Of a stretch of DNA of 57,288 bases, positions 24,466 to 32,892 are shown piece after piece; the stretch's first letter is position 1; each line of letters opens with the position of its first letter. The translations under genes were made by a program, and so were the position numbers. A model generated the notes under the pieces. That model did no database searches, was not told the DNA's origin, and saw only the letters and a program-made list of their open reading frames with translations. The DNA comes from Candidatus Nitrosopumilus sp. (GTDB taxonomy: Archaea > Thermoproteota > Nitrososphaeria > Nitrososphaerales > Nitrosopumilaceae). The stretch lies in assembly GCA_024644105.1 (NCBI GenBank), contig JAHELP010000002.1, forward strand, positions 1-57,288, given 5' to 3'.

Positions 24466-25196
24466 TTAGCCTTCACTGGTTTTTTTAATTCAGCAATTAC
24501 CCAATCCTCAATGAATTGACAGTTTCTAGGACTAATCTCTCCTTCAAGTGAGCATTTTTGTTCCACTGGACAAACTAAACATGGTGCATTTTCAATTGAT
24601 TGTGTACTAATTGGAGTTTTCTTTAAAATTAGTTTGTAAGTCCAACGATTATTCTCTAAAAGTTTTTCTCTTGTAATGGTACCCATTCGTTCAAGTTTTA
24701 ATGCTAAACGAGAACCAATTTGGTTTGTAAGTTTAAGTTTTTTCCATAATTCGCCTTGTAGCATCCCATCAGATTCTTTTTCAGCTAAAATATCGCAAAC
24801 TTTGTTTGTCAATCTTTCCATGTCAACTTTCTCAATTTGGAAATTTTCAATTTCTGCATCTGAAAGTTGTTCTTCTAATTCTTCTTCAAGAGTTAATTCT
24901 TCTATTCTTTTAATTTCTTCTAATTCTTTTTTAGTTAATTTTTTTGCTTTAACAGGTTTTTCTACAACTTTCTTTGCTGTTTTCTTTGCAGGTTTGGCAG
25001 CTGCTTTCTTTGCTGTTTTCTTTGCAGGTTTGGCAGCTGCTTTCTTTGCTGTTTTCTTTGCAGGTTTGGCAGCTGCTTTCTTTGCTGTTTTCTTTGGAGA
25101 TGATGAATCTAGTACTTTCTTTTTCTTTTTTAAGGCAGCAAGATCAGCTTTAATCTTTTCTGCTTCTTCAATTAGAGTATCTTTTTTCTTTGCCAT
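24462..25196 (-). CDS. TFE-beta-like transcription factor (RPC39 homologue) with H1-like Lys/Ala tail
   Basis: This protein has 244 residues. The C-terminus reads CLVCPVEQKCSLEGEISPRN, then CQFIEDWV, a close match to the cubane FeS-cluster region that ends eukaryotic RPC39/RPC6 and archaeal TFE-beta. Before it is a winged helix (about 130-190, DGMLQGELWKKLKLTNQIG, LKLERMGTITREKL). TFE-beta pairs with TFE-alpha to help open promoters. Residues about 35-80 are perfect repeats of AKKTAKKAAAKP, resembling histone H1 or bacterial H1-like tails. The spacing GGTGATTTAATG gives a plausible ribosome-binding site. Operonic with rlmE. Confidence 0.75.
   Translation of the reverse strand: MAKKKDTLIEEAEKIKADLAALKKKKKVLDSSSPKKTAKKAAAKPAKKTAKKAAAKPAKKTAKKAAAKPAKKTAKKVVEKPVKAKKLTKKELEEIKRIEELTLEEELEEQLSDAEIENFQIEKVDMERLTNKVCDILAEKESDGMLQGELWKKLKLTNQIGSRLALKLERMGTITREKLLENNRWTYKLILKKTPISTQSIENAPCLVCPVEQKCSLEGEISPRNCQFIEDWVIAELKKPVKAK
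24969..25094 (-). repeat. 36-bp in-frame repeats encoding the Lys/Ala tail
   Basis: Three identical 36-bp units (24969-25004, 25005-25040, 25041-25076) plus a partial fourth encode AAAKPAKKTAKK. Perfect identity including synonymous sites implies recent expansion. The antisense strand is open across this region only because of composition. Confidence 0.9.
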
Positions 25197-25251
25197 TAAA
25201 TCACCTTATTTTTTAAATTCAATTTCTTATTTATCAATCAATATTTCATTC

Positions 25252-25716
25252 CTATTTAACAGTAAATGTTCCTTTAGTTGAGATGTTCTTTAGTTGTTTT
25301 GAGACCATTTCTGTGACTATTTCATATGAACCAGGAGTATCAATTACTATTGAAAATTCTTCTTCTACAGGAATGATTTGACTTGCAGATTCAAAGCATT
25401 GCTCAAAATATCCACCCTGTGTAATTACATCGTTCTTTGCAGAAGAATAAATGGTAATGTATAGATCTCCGCAACTAAATGAAGAATCATCAACTTTTAC
25501 TTGAATTTCAACAGGTTCTGTTGTAGTGTATTGTTTAGATAATCCAATAATTTCAATGGGGGCATTATGAGATGGCATCCCCTCAGAATCAGACATTGGC
25601 CACATGTTTAACTCTCTATCAGGTTTTTGAAGAATGTCAGTTAATACTAGGGAACCAACAATTATTGAAAAAATTACAGGTAAAACAAATACAACAAAAA
25701 CGCGGTTAGTAGCCAT
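25252..25716 (-). CDS. Secreted or membrane-anchored beta-rich protein of unknown function
   Basis: This protein has 154 residues. An N-terminal hydrophobic segment (about 7-27, FVVFVLPVIFSIIVGSLVL) serves as signal or anchor. The rest is beta-rich and extracytoplasmic (APIEIIGLSKQYTTTEPVEI, FSIVIDTPGSYEIVTEM), with two cysteines about 25 residues apart that could form a disulphide. The strand pattern resembles an Ig-like or cohesin-type sandwich. It is divergent from the OLD-type gene; a TATA box at about 25740-25749 lies 28 nt before ATG 25716. Family not recognised. Confidence 0.65.
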   Translation of the reverse strand: MATNRVFVVFVLPVIFSIIVGSLVLTDILQKPDRELNMWPMSDSEGMPSHNAPIEIIGLSKQYTTTEPVEIQVKVDDSSFSCGDLYITIYSSAKNDVITQGGYFEQCFESASQIIPVEEEFSIVIDTPGSYEIVTEMVSKQLKNISTKGTFTVK

Positions 25717-25820
25717 TTTGTTTTAAGATCTGTAATTCCCTTATATCTATTTAGCAAAATTTCAAAGATCAAGATCAATTTGACGAATGAGTTAAATCGT
25801 AGCCAACTAAATATCGCTAG

Positions 25821-27914
25821 ATGCGACTTAGAAAATTTAGAGCTAGAGCATACCGTTGCATTCACGATTCTGGAGAAATAACAGTTGGTGATTTAGCAGC
25901 CTTTGTGGGAAGAAACGAAAGTGGAAAAACTACAATTCTTCAAGCACTTACTCTTTTGAATAAAGATGAGGAATTATCTGAATTAGATCTTTGTGATGAA
26001 ATGAATGAAGAACTAAAAGAAGAAATGCGATTAGCTGAAGGAGAATTTGAACTAAACCAACATGAAATTAGTTTAATCAAAGAAAAGTTTCCAGGGTTAC
26101 CAGACATTAAAAAAATTAAATTATTTAGAACTAATCAAAATCCAAGGGTTCAGTATGAATTTGAAGATATTAAATTAAGTGAAGACGATAATAAGGGATT
26201 AAACTCTTGGGAGAATTTTTCAAGACAAATTTTTGGATTTTTAGATACTATTCCAAATCATATAAGAATACAAGTTGATACAAAGTTTTTTGAAGAGGAT
26301 GTACCAAAAAATCAAGAATCTTTTGATAGTGGAATGGCAGAATTTAGTAATCAATTTCATGTAATTGCTATTCAAGAACCCAAAGTAATCGAAGAGTGGG
26401 AAAAAATCTATGAAAGTCCTGAAAATCAATTTTCAAATTTACTCAGTGGTGAAAGTGAAAAAACAGCATTGATGAATTTTATTTCATCAGATTTACATCC
26501 AAGATTTGTTTATTTTTCAGATTATAAAAAAATCTATGGGAATATCAATCTCAATGAATATCTAAGAGAAGAAAAAGGTGAACGACAAGATTCCATTGAA
26601 TTTGTTGAAGAATTTGATAAAGCAGAGACTGTAAGAAATCTATTCTATTTAGCAGAATTAGATATGAGAGAATTAGATGAAGTAAAAGAAAGTCCATCAA
26701 AATGTATCAAACTACTAAATGCTGCAAGTAATAGATTGACTAAAAAATTAAATCCTGCTTGGAAAGGAGACCCTATCCATGTTGATTTGAGATATAATCC
26801 AGGAAATATTATGAGCGTTGTAATTTCAGATGTGCATAAAGATGGAACCATTACCAATACAGGTTTACTGAATAGAAGGGCAGAGGGTTTCAAGTGGACG
26901 TTTTCATTTATTGTTAATTTTGCAGCTGAAACACAAAGAGCAGAACTAAAAGAAGCAATACTACTTTTAGATGAACCTGCAAGAAATCTTCATCCAACTC
27001 AGCAAATGGGTATTTCAGATTTGTTAAAAAATTTAGCAGGATCAAATCAAGTACTATATGCAACTCACTCACCATTTATGATATTTGATTATACTCCAGG
27101 AAACTTACTTGTAGTTGAATTAGATAAGAGAAAGCACCTTAGTAGAATATTTTACGATTATTGGAATGCAGATGATAAAACATTAACGCCAATATTGTAT
27201 GGATTATGTAGAGGTCAAGTTGAATCCATTGTAGATAGAGAAATAGGAACAAATTCCAGACCAATAATCATTGTTGAAACAATGTCTGATGCAATGTACC
27301 TAAATGCATTTGATAAATTCCTACAAGATCCAAATATTTCAATGAATCCACTCAATGTTGTTGCAGCATATAACAAAAATGCAGTATTACCATTAGCAAT
27401 ATTTTATAGAAATCATGGATATAGAACATTTGTACTATTAGATAATTCCGAAGAATCTAAGCAAATATCATCTCAACTAGTCTCAAATGAATTCTCATCT
27501 GTGCAGACAATATTCTTTGAACGTGAGGGAAAGAAACTAGAATCAATTGAAGATTATATTGCACTTGAAGATTATCTGTATCCAGTAAATCAAACATATG
27601 AAATTAAACTCAGGCAAGAGGGATTTTCAAATCTTACACCTCAAGATGTGACATCTAAAGAAGGTAAAGGAATTTTGGAAAAATTGAAAAAAATTTGGCA
27701 AGAACATAGAGAAGACGATTGGGAAGAATTTGATAATGAAGAGATTACCAGATATATTTGTGAAAAAATCACTCTTGAAGAAGCTGGTTTTCTATCAGAC
27801 AAAACTAAAGATCAATTCAGGTCTCTATACAGACTAATTGCTGAACGAATCAGACAATATCAAAATGTTGTAACAAAGCCTGATTTGGATAAATTCCAAA
27901 AGGCCAAACGTTGA
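25821..27914 (+). CDS. OLD-family-like ATPase with divergent TOPRIM region
   Basis: This protein has 697 residues. The N-terminal SMC/RecF-like ATPase half has FVGRNESGKTTILQAL (Walker A, about 30-40), and near residue 380-415 ILLLDEPARNLHPTQQ (Walker B/D-loop) and LYATHSPFMI (H-loop). The C-terminal part has IIVETMSDAMYL (about 485), like the first TOPRIM Glu motif, and FVLLDNSEES (about 540) where a DxD is expected. The second acidic residue is missing. OLD nucleases act in phage defence or repair; here nuclease activity is uncertain. Not linked to other defence genes. Confidence 0.75.
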   Translation: MRLRKFRARAYRCIHDSGEITVGDLAAFVGRNESGKTTILQALTLLNKDEELSELDLCDEMNEELKEEMRLAEGEFELNQHEISLIKEKFPGLPDIKKIKLFRTNQNPRVQYEFEDIKLSEDDNKGLNSWENFSRQIFGFLDTIPNHIRIQVDTKFFEEDVPKNQESFDSGMAEFSNQFHVIAIQEPKVIEEWEKIYESPENQFSNLLSGESEKTALMNFISSDLHPRFVYFSDYKKIYGNINLNEYLREEKGERQDSIEFVEEFDKAETVRNLFYLAELDMRELDEVKESPSKCIKLLNAASNRLTKKLNPAWKGDPIHVDLRYNPGNIMSVVISDVHKDGTITNTGLLNRRAEGFKWTFSFIVNFAAETQRAELKEAILLLDEPARNLHPTQQMGISDLLKNLAGSNQVLYATHSPFMIFDYTPGNLLVVELDKRKHLSRIFYDYWNADDKTLTPILYGLCRGQVESIVDREIGTNSRPIIIVETMSDAMYLNAFDKFLQDPNISMNPLNVVAAYNKNAVLPLAIFYRNHGYRTFVLLDNSEESKQISSQLVSNEFSSVQTIFFEREGKKLESIEDYIALEDYLYPVNQTYEIKLRQEGFSNLTPQDVTSKEGKGILEKLKKIWQEHREDDWEEFDNEEITRYICEKITLEEAGFLSDKTKDQFRSLYRLIAERIRQYQNVVTKPDLDKFQKAKR

Positions 27915-27996
27915 GATTTAAGAAGTTTGCTCATGAAAAACACTAAACGAAGAAATAGACAACTGGGGAAAATTCTTTAAGGTTTAAGTGAGAGAA

Positions 27997-30150
27997 ATGG
28001 ATTTGAATTTTATGAATAGATCCTCTACGAGAGGAATTATCCTTTCATTTACATTACTATTTTCTATTATGATAATCTCACTTCCGTCATATGCTTATGC
28101 AGACGATGTTTCAGTTACAAGTGTTGCATTAGAAGAAACCTCATTATTAGAATTAAAGAACGACTCAAATGAAGAAGTTAATACATTAAGAATTTGGCTT
28201 GGAAGTGATTTTAATTTTAAATCATTTAAAACTGAAAAGGGATGGGTAGGTGAGAAAAACTCACAGGGAGTAATAATTTTCACATCAACAGAATCCATCA
28301 AGCCAGGAGAATCTGTAAAGTTTGGTGTGATAACAGATAAACCAAACCCTGCAATCAACTGGAAAGTTTTAGATAAAAAAGATGTTCAAATTGAAACTGG
28401 GCTGTCTATCGCAAAAGAATTACCAGTGGTAGTTAAAAATACTAAACCAAATCAAAATACAGAAAATTCTAGTCAAAGTATGACATCAGAATCATCATTT
28501 AGAATAGTTCCAGAGAAACCAAACGTGGGTTCAACAATTAGAGTTACTGGAGATAATTTTGGGGCATCACAAGAATTTGATTTCTATATTGATTCTAAAA
28601 AAATTGGTACATTTGTGACTGATGGTAATGGTCATTTTATGACCACAATGAAAATTCCATCTGATCAAAAAGCTGACAGAGTAGATTTCAAAATAAAAGA
28701 CAAAGCAGGTGAAGAAAAGAATCTTAGTCTCAGAATAGGAGAAGTAGAAAATAGAATTCCCGAGTCAGAGAATATACCACTTACAATTCAAGGAATTCCT
28801 AATATTGTGAATAGAGGAGACTTGTTAGAAATATTTGGAACAGGTACTCCAGGTAAAGGAATTACAATTACAATTAATTCGCCAGAAGGGGAAGTAATCA
28901 GAACAAGAACATCAGAAGTCGACAGTAAAGGAAACTGGAAATTAGACCCACTTCTTGTTCCATTGGATAGACCATTTGGGAAATATACAGGAACAATCAC
29001 AGATGGAAAACAAAATAAATTAATTAGTTGGACAGTAGAATCAGATAAAAAAATCATCATCACTCCAACCACTTTAAAGTTTGAACCAGGAGAGATTATG
29101 AAATTTAATGGAACAGCAATACCCAATAAGCCTATTGAAATTGTATTAGAGGATCCATTAGGAAAAGAAGTCTTTTCAGATATAATTTCGATTGATGCAT
29201 CAGGAGAAGTAGAATTTGAATATCAAACAACACAAACAACTACAGAGGGGACATATGCGTTAATTGCTACTCAAGATAAAGAAAAAGAATTCACATATGC
29301 TGGTTTAGGACAATTGCCAACAATTCCAGTCAACTTAGAATTTGATAAACTCAATTACAAAACAAGTGAAACTGCATTTATAACAATCTCAGGAAAAGCC
29401 TCTGAGATACTCAGTTTGCTGATAATAGATCCTTCAGATAAAACAAAGGGAGATGTTGTTTCTATTCAGCTTCAACCTGATGGTCGTGGTTCACACTCGA
29501 TAGATTTGAAAGGATTTGCATCAGGAGTATATACAGCAGTAGCTAGTAAAGGAACTTCACAAAGTACAGAAATCTTTACTGTCGGTTTAGTGGTTGGTTC
29601 TGGAGACATTGAAATCAATACCACAAAACTTGACTATAATCCAGGAGATCCAATTCTAGTTTTAGGCGATACTGGTTCTAATGTTCTACTTACACTTACT
29701 ATGTTAGATCCAGACGGTAAAGAAATTAAGGTTAAAGAGACATTTTCAAACAAGAATGGAAAGATTTCTGAGAGTTCATTTAGAGTTCCTTCAGATGCAA
29801 AACCAGGAATTTGGATTATCAAAGCAACAAGTGGTTCAAACTTTGATAATACAGAAATTGAAGTCCTTGGAACTTCTATAGAGGGTTTGGTTGTATCAGT
29901 AGTAGATGGAGATGAGATTCCAGGAGTTGGAAAATCTAAGACCATCAAGGTAAATGGTGGACAACAAACAGTAACTATTGAAATTTTTGCGGCAGATGGT
30001 GAAATTATTGACGAGCTTTCATTCCCAGCATCTAAACAAGGAGAAATTAAACAACCATGGATTATTCCTAAAGATACAGAACCAGGAACATATACCATCA
30101 AAGTTTCAGATGCCTTCAATAGTGCCGAATCAACTTTCCAAATAGAATAA
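27997..30150 (+). CDS. Large secreted protein with Ig-like repeats
   Basis: This protein has about 717 residues. A signal peptide (FTLLFSIMIISLPSYAYA, cleavage near ADDV) is followed by at least five beta-sandwich repeats of roughly 95 residues. Each has a phrase like PGE.I...G and a closing G.Y.. or GTYT segment (KPNVGSTIRVTGDNFG, FEPGEIMKFNGTAIPN, YNPGDPILVLGDTGSN, PGTYTIKVSD). The fold resembles macroglobulin MG2 or bacterial Ig-like adhesins. No C-terminal membrane helix is seen, so it is released or held by the S-layer. GTG 27988 and ATG 28012 are alternative starts. Probable cell-surface protein. Confidence 0.78.
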   Translation: MDLNFMNRSSTRGIILSFTLLFSIMIISLPSYAYADDVSVTSVALEETSLLELKNDSNEEVNTLRIWLGSDFNFKSFKTEKGWVGEKNSQGVIIFTSTESIKPGESVKFGVITDKPNPAINWKVLDKKDVQIETGLSIAKELPVVVKNTKPNQNTENSSQSMTSESSFRIVPEKPNVGSTIRVTGDNFGASQEFDFYIDSKKIGTFVTDGNGHFMTTMKIPSDQKADRVDFKIKDKAGEEKNLSLRIGEVENRIPESENIPLTIQGIPNIVNRGDLLEIFGTGTPGKGITITINSPEGEVIRTRTSEVDSKGNWKLDPLLVPLDRPFGKYTGTITDGKQNKLISWTVESDKKIIITPTTLKFEPGEIMKFNGTAIPNKPIEIVLEDPLGKEVFSDIISIDASGEVEFEYQTTQTTTEGTYALIATQDKEKEFTYAGLGQLPTIPVNLEFDKLNYKTSETAFITISGKASEILSLLIIDPSDKTKGDVVSIQLQPDGRGSHSIDLKGFASGVYTAVASKGTSQSTEIFTVGLVVGSGDIEINTTKLDYNPGDPILVLGDTGSNVLLTLTMLDPDGKEIKVKETFSNKNGKISESSFRVPSDAKPGIWIIKATSGSNFDNTEIEVLGTSIEGLVVSVVDGDEIPGVGKSKTIKVNGGQQTVTIEIFAADGEIIDELSFPASKQGEIKQPWIIPKDTEPGTYTIKVSDAFNSAESTFQIE

Positions 30151-30189
30151 TTTCAAACAATTTTATTTCACCTAGTAAAGCGAAACATT

Positions 30190-30702
30190 ATGAATCTTAA
30201 AGAAAAAATTGCAGACTATCCAAATTTTCCAAAAAAAGGGATTTTATTTAGAGACTTTAGTCCAGTTTTGAAAGATCCTTCAGCATTATCATATATTGCA
30301 GATGAATTTTCAAAGTATTTCCATCCAAAAGATATTGATGTATTTGCTGGAATTGAATCAAGAGGGTTCATTCTAGCTACCATCTTAGCCTCTAGATACA
30401 ACAAAGGCATGGTTATGATAAGAAAAGCAGGGAAATTGCCTGGAAAAACGACAAAATTGGCATATACTATTGAATATGGAAAAGACACAATTGAAATTCA
30501 GAAGGACATTATCAAAGAGGGTGAAAGAATTCTCATTTGTGATGATTTACTTGCAACGGGTGGAACCGCAAAAGCATCTGCAAAATTAATTGAAAAAGTA
30601 GGTGGAAAAATTATTGGATTTGCATTCATTATTGAATTAGTTGATCTAAACGGAATGAAAGGAATTAGTAAATACAATTGTAAATCACTGGTGAAATATT
30701 AA
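30190..30702 (+). CDS. apt: Adenine phosphoribosyltransferase
   Basis: This protein has 170 residues. It has [20 protein letters not shown], typical of Apt, then [14 protein letters not shown], and the PRPP-binding loop [18 protein letters not shown]. It converts adenine plus PRPP to AMP. The next gene starts at the stop codon (overlap of 1 nt) and encodes a methylthioadenosine phosphorylase, which releases adenine. The pair forms a salvage route from MTA to AMP. TATA-like TTTTATTTC lies about 29 nt before ATG 30190. Confidence 0.93.
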   Translation: MNLKEKIADYPNFPKKGILFRDFSPVLKDPSALSYIADEFSKYFHPKDIDVFAGIESRGFILATILASRYNKGMVMIRKAGKLPGKTTKLAYTIEYGKDTIEIQKDIIKEGERILICDDLLATGGTAKASAKLIEKVGGKIIGFAFIIELVDLNGMKGISKYNCKSLVKY

Positions 30703-31493
30703 TGGAAAAAGATGTAGAGATAGGAATTTTTGGAGGAACAGGAATTTATGATTCAGGTTTACTTGAAAATGCACAAGAAATTGACATTGATACACCATAT
30801 GGTAAACCTTCTGACACTATTACGGTTGGAATGTTCAAAGGTAGAAAAATTGCTTTCCTTCCAAGACATGGAAAAAAACATACCATTCCACCTCATAAAA
30901 TAAATTTTAAAGCAAATATTTGGGCATTCAAAGAATTAGGGGTTACTAGAATTATAGCTCCATCAGCTGTTGGTAGTTTAAAAGAAGAATTAGAACCAGG
31001 ACATTTTGTTCTACCAACACAATTCATAGATTTTACAAAATCAAGAGAGGGTACGTTTTCAGATAATGGAAGAGTCATTCATATTTCAGTGGCTGATCCT
31101 TTTTGTCCAGAATTACAATCATCAATACTGCAAGTAACAGATAACCAAGATCTAAATATGCATAAAGATTGTACGTACGTTTGTATTGAGGGACCAAGAT
31201 TTTCAACAAAAGCTGAATCAAAATTCTATAGAACAACAGGTGCAGATATTATTGGAATGACACTTGTTCCTGAATGTCAACTTGCAAGAGAGGCTCAGAT
31301 TTGTTATGCTTCGATTTCAACAGTTACAGATTATGATGTTTGGGCAGATAAACCAGTTACAGCTAAAGAAGTTATTGAAACACTTTCAAAAAATGTAGAG
31401 AAAACAAAAAAAGTACTAACAGAATTAATTGATAAAATTCCTAAAACAAGAAGTTGTTCATGTGCAAAGGCATTAGAAGAAGCAGAATTCTAA
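30702..31493 (+). CDS. mtnP: S-methyl-5'-thioadenosine phosphorylase
   Basis: This protein has 263 residues. It has [51 protein letters not shown] (phosphate and purine sites), [27 protein letters not shown] and [16 protein letters not shown]. These match the MTA phosphorylase family; some archaeal members use methylthioinosine, so the substrate is not absolutely fixed. Co-transcribed with apt. The C-terminal CSC motif is common in thermostable MTAPs that form disulphides. It converges on a small gene with a 4-nt overlap. Confidence 0.92.
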   Translation: MEKDVEIGIFGGTGIYDSGLLENAQEIDIDTPYGKPSDTITVGMFKGRKIAFLPRHGKKHTIPPHKINFKANIWAFKELGVTRIIAPSAVGSLKEELEPGHFVLPTQFIDFTKSREGTFSDNGRVIHISVADPFCPELQSSILQVTDNQDLNMHKDCTYVCIEGPRFSTKAESKFYRTTGADIIGMTLVPECQLAREAQICYASISTVTDYDVWADKPVTAKEVIETLSKNVEKTKKVLTELIDKIPKTRSCSCAKALEEAEF

Positions 31494-31774
31494 TCATCTA
31501 CGAATGATTCTTTTGTGAGTCCATCGGGTAGAGTCAAATCACCCTGTAATAGATTTCTCTGAAGCAAATCTATGACTTCCTCAACATTATAACCTAATTT
31601 TTCTAATTCTTTCTCAGTTATCTGCGAAAGTTTTGCTCCAATATTTTGTCCCCCAATTCTACCAAAGGCAATAGCAGTAAAACGAAATTCATTCCCATCT
31701 ATTGTAAAATTACCAGTAATTTTTGCAGCCATTTGGCTTCCATGAATATTATTAATGTGAACTTTAAGATCCAT
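31490..31774 (-). CDS. Conserved hypothetical small protein
   Basis: This 94-residue soluble protein has an N-terminal beta-meander ([35 protein letters not shown]) and a C-terminal helical half ([20 protein letters not shown]). No cysteine or catalytic motif is seen. It is the last of a minus-strand set (32204-32560, 31783-32181, 31490-31774). I do not recognise it. The regular fold pattern and family-like composition argue for a real gene. Confidence 0.65.
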   Translation of the reverse strand: MDLKVHINNIHGSQMAAKITGNFTIDGNEFRFTAIAFGRIGGQNIGAKLSQITEKELEKLGYNVEEVIDLLQRNLLQGDLTLPDGLTKESFVDD

Positions 31775-31782
31775 TTCAGAGA

Positions 31783-32181
31783 TTAAATTTCTACAGCTTT
31801 GTTAACATTGTCATCAATTAGAAAGCTCCAATGCTTATCATCTTCAACTTTGAAATCATTTACTTTTAGTGGAATCACTTTTTCATCTAAACATTCGTGT
31901 TTTATTTCTCCATTTTCCTTTAATTTCACCAATTTCCATTTGTATTTTCCTTGCTGGAGTTTACAAATAGTAACACCCCATTTTGCATCAGGATCAATCT
32001 TAGGCATTCCAACTGTCTCAGCAAGTTCTTCAATACCAAGTTGTTTTTCTTCACAGAATTTTTTCTTACAAACACCACAACGCCATACATCGACAGAACC
32101 TATAGTTCGTTCATCTATGTTGATATTTACCACACCAAAATAGACAGGCTGGTGTTTACAAGTTTCAGTGTCAATATCCAA
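31783..32181 (-). CDS. Hypothetical protein with Cys/His metal-binding motif
   Basis: This protein has 132 residues. CKHQPVYFG near residue 8 and VWRCGVCKKKFCEEK near residue 33 provide Cys, His, Cys, Cys and Cys in a zinc-knuckle-like arrangement. The rest is mixed alpha/beta (WGVTICKLQQGKYKWKLV). TTG 32181 is supported by TATA-like CTAAATAATAC about 26 nt upstream. It lies between a wHTH gene and a small hypothetical on the same strand. Function unknown. Confidence 0.65.
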   Translation of the reverse strand: MDIDTETCKHQPVYFGVVNINIDERTIGSVDVWRCGVCKKKFCEEKQLGIEELAETVGMPKIDPDAKWGVTICKLQQGKYKWKLVKLKENGEIKHECLDEKVIPLKVNDFKVEDDKHWSFLIDDNVNKAVEI

Positions 32182-32203
32182 TGTTGTTCACCAATCATTA
32201 GTA

Positions 32204-32560
32204 TTATTTAGTTCTTGCATCATCGTATGGTTTTTCTAAAATTACACCAATACTATCAACTATTTTATTTCGTTTAAATTCAATATTTTCTCGTTCACAC
32301 ATCTTTCTATACATATTAACTGCCGTAAATCTAGGATGCATTGCTTCAAATTCTGTAGAAGAAATATCAATAAAAGCACCTAAATTCATTAGATCGTTTA
32401 AAACTTTTTTAGCTTGATCAATTGAGATCTCTAATTTTTGAGATATCGTTTCAGATGACATTTTTCCGTTACAAGTAACTAACAAGTATACTTTGGCTTG
32501 AATAGGTTCTAAATGAATTTCAGATACTAAGTTATGTTCAATTTCTGAATAAGACATCAT
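32204..32560 (-). CDS. TrmB-like winged-helix transcriptional regulator
   Basis: This protein has 118 residues. The wHTH region (LEPIQAKVYLLVTCNGKMSS, ETISQKLEISIDQAKKVLND, LMNLGAFIDIS) matches the N-terminal DNA-binding domain of TrmB-type regulators. A short helical tail follows and there is no sugar-binding C-terminal domain. Two Met codons occur at the start; either is possible. It could regulate the small genes downstream on the same strand, but nothing fixes the target. Confidence 0.72.
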   Translation of the reverse strand: MMSYSEIEHNLVSEIHLEPIQAKVYLLVTCNGKMSSETISQKLEISIDQAKKVLNDLMNLGAFIDISSTEFEAMHPRFTAVNMYRKMCERENIEFKRNKIVDSIGVILEKPYDDARTK

Positions 32561-32602
32561 TTTTAAAATAAATTATATTAACATAAAACATGTTCTATGT
32601 GA

Positions 32603-32836
32603 CTATTTTTTAACAAGTATTTTTTTGGAAATTTTTAAAGAAAAACCCATTGCAATAAAATGAATTATTCCTCCAATTAATACAGCATAAAGCAAATTAT
32701 CCAAAATAGTCCACGATATAACAAATGAAACTAGAGATGGAATTGTAATTATTGCAGCAATTATCGTTCCTTTTAGTGCAATGTCTCTAATTGAAAGTTT
32801 AGAATGTTTGTCATTAGACAATAGCTGAAATTTCAA
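32603..32836 (-). CDS. Small two-helix membrane protein
   Basis: This 77-residue protein has two hydrophobic helices (about 24-45, LKGTIIAAIITIPSLVSFVIS, and 50-70, LLYAVLIGGIIHFIAMGFSL) and lysine-rich termini, predicting both ends in the cytoplasm. It starts with TTG 32836, 30 nt from a TATA box shared with the divergent Hsp20-like gene. Shared control suggests a shared job, perhaps at the membrane. Confidence 0.62.
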   Translation of the reverse strand: MKFQLLSNDKHSKLSIRDIALKGTIIAAIITIPSLVSFVISWTILDNLLYAVLIGGIIHFIAMGFSLKISKKILVKK

Positions 32837-32861
32837 AAATGGTAATAAAAATCAAAGATAC

Positions 32862-32870
32862 TTTATATTT
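32862..32870. promoter_or_regulatory. Probable bidirectional TATA box
   Basis: The only TATA-like element in the 56-bp gap reads TTTATATTT on the plus strand and AAATATAAA on the minus strand. Its centre is about 27 nt from TTG 32893 (plus) and about 30 nt from TTG 32836 (minus), which suits leaderless transcription both ways. Confidence 0.5.
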
Positions 32871-32892
32871 GGTAGACTGTAATTTTTACTGT

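Noticed and set aside
24676-25281. Plus-strand 201-codon frame opposite the TFE-beta-like gene
   Set aside because: It is Phe/Ala/Ser-rich composition created by the reverse complement of Lys/Ala repeats; the minus frame has clear homology.
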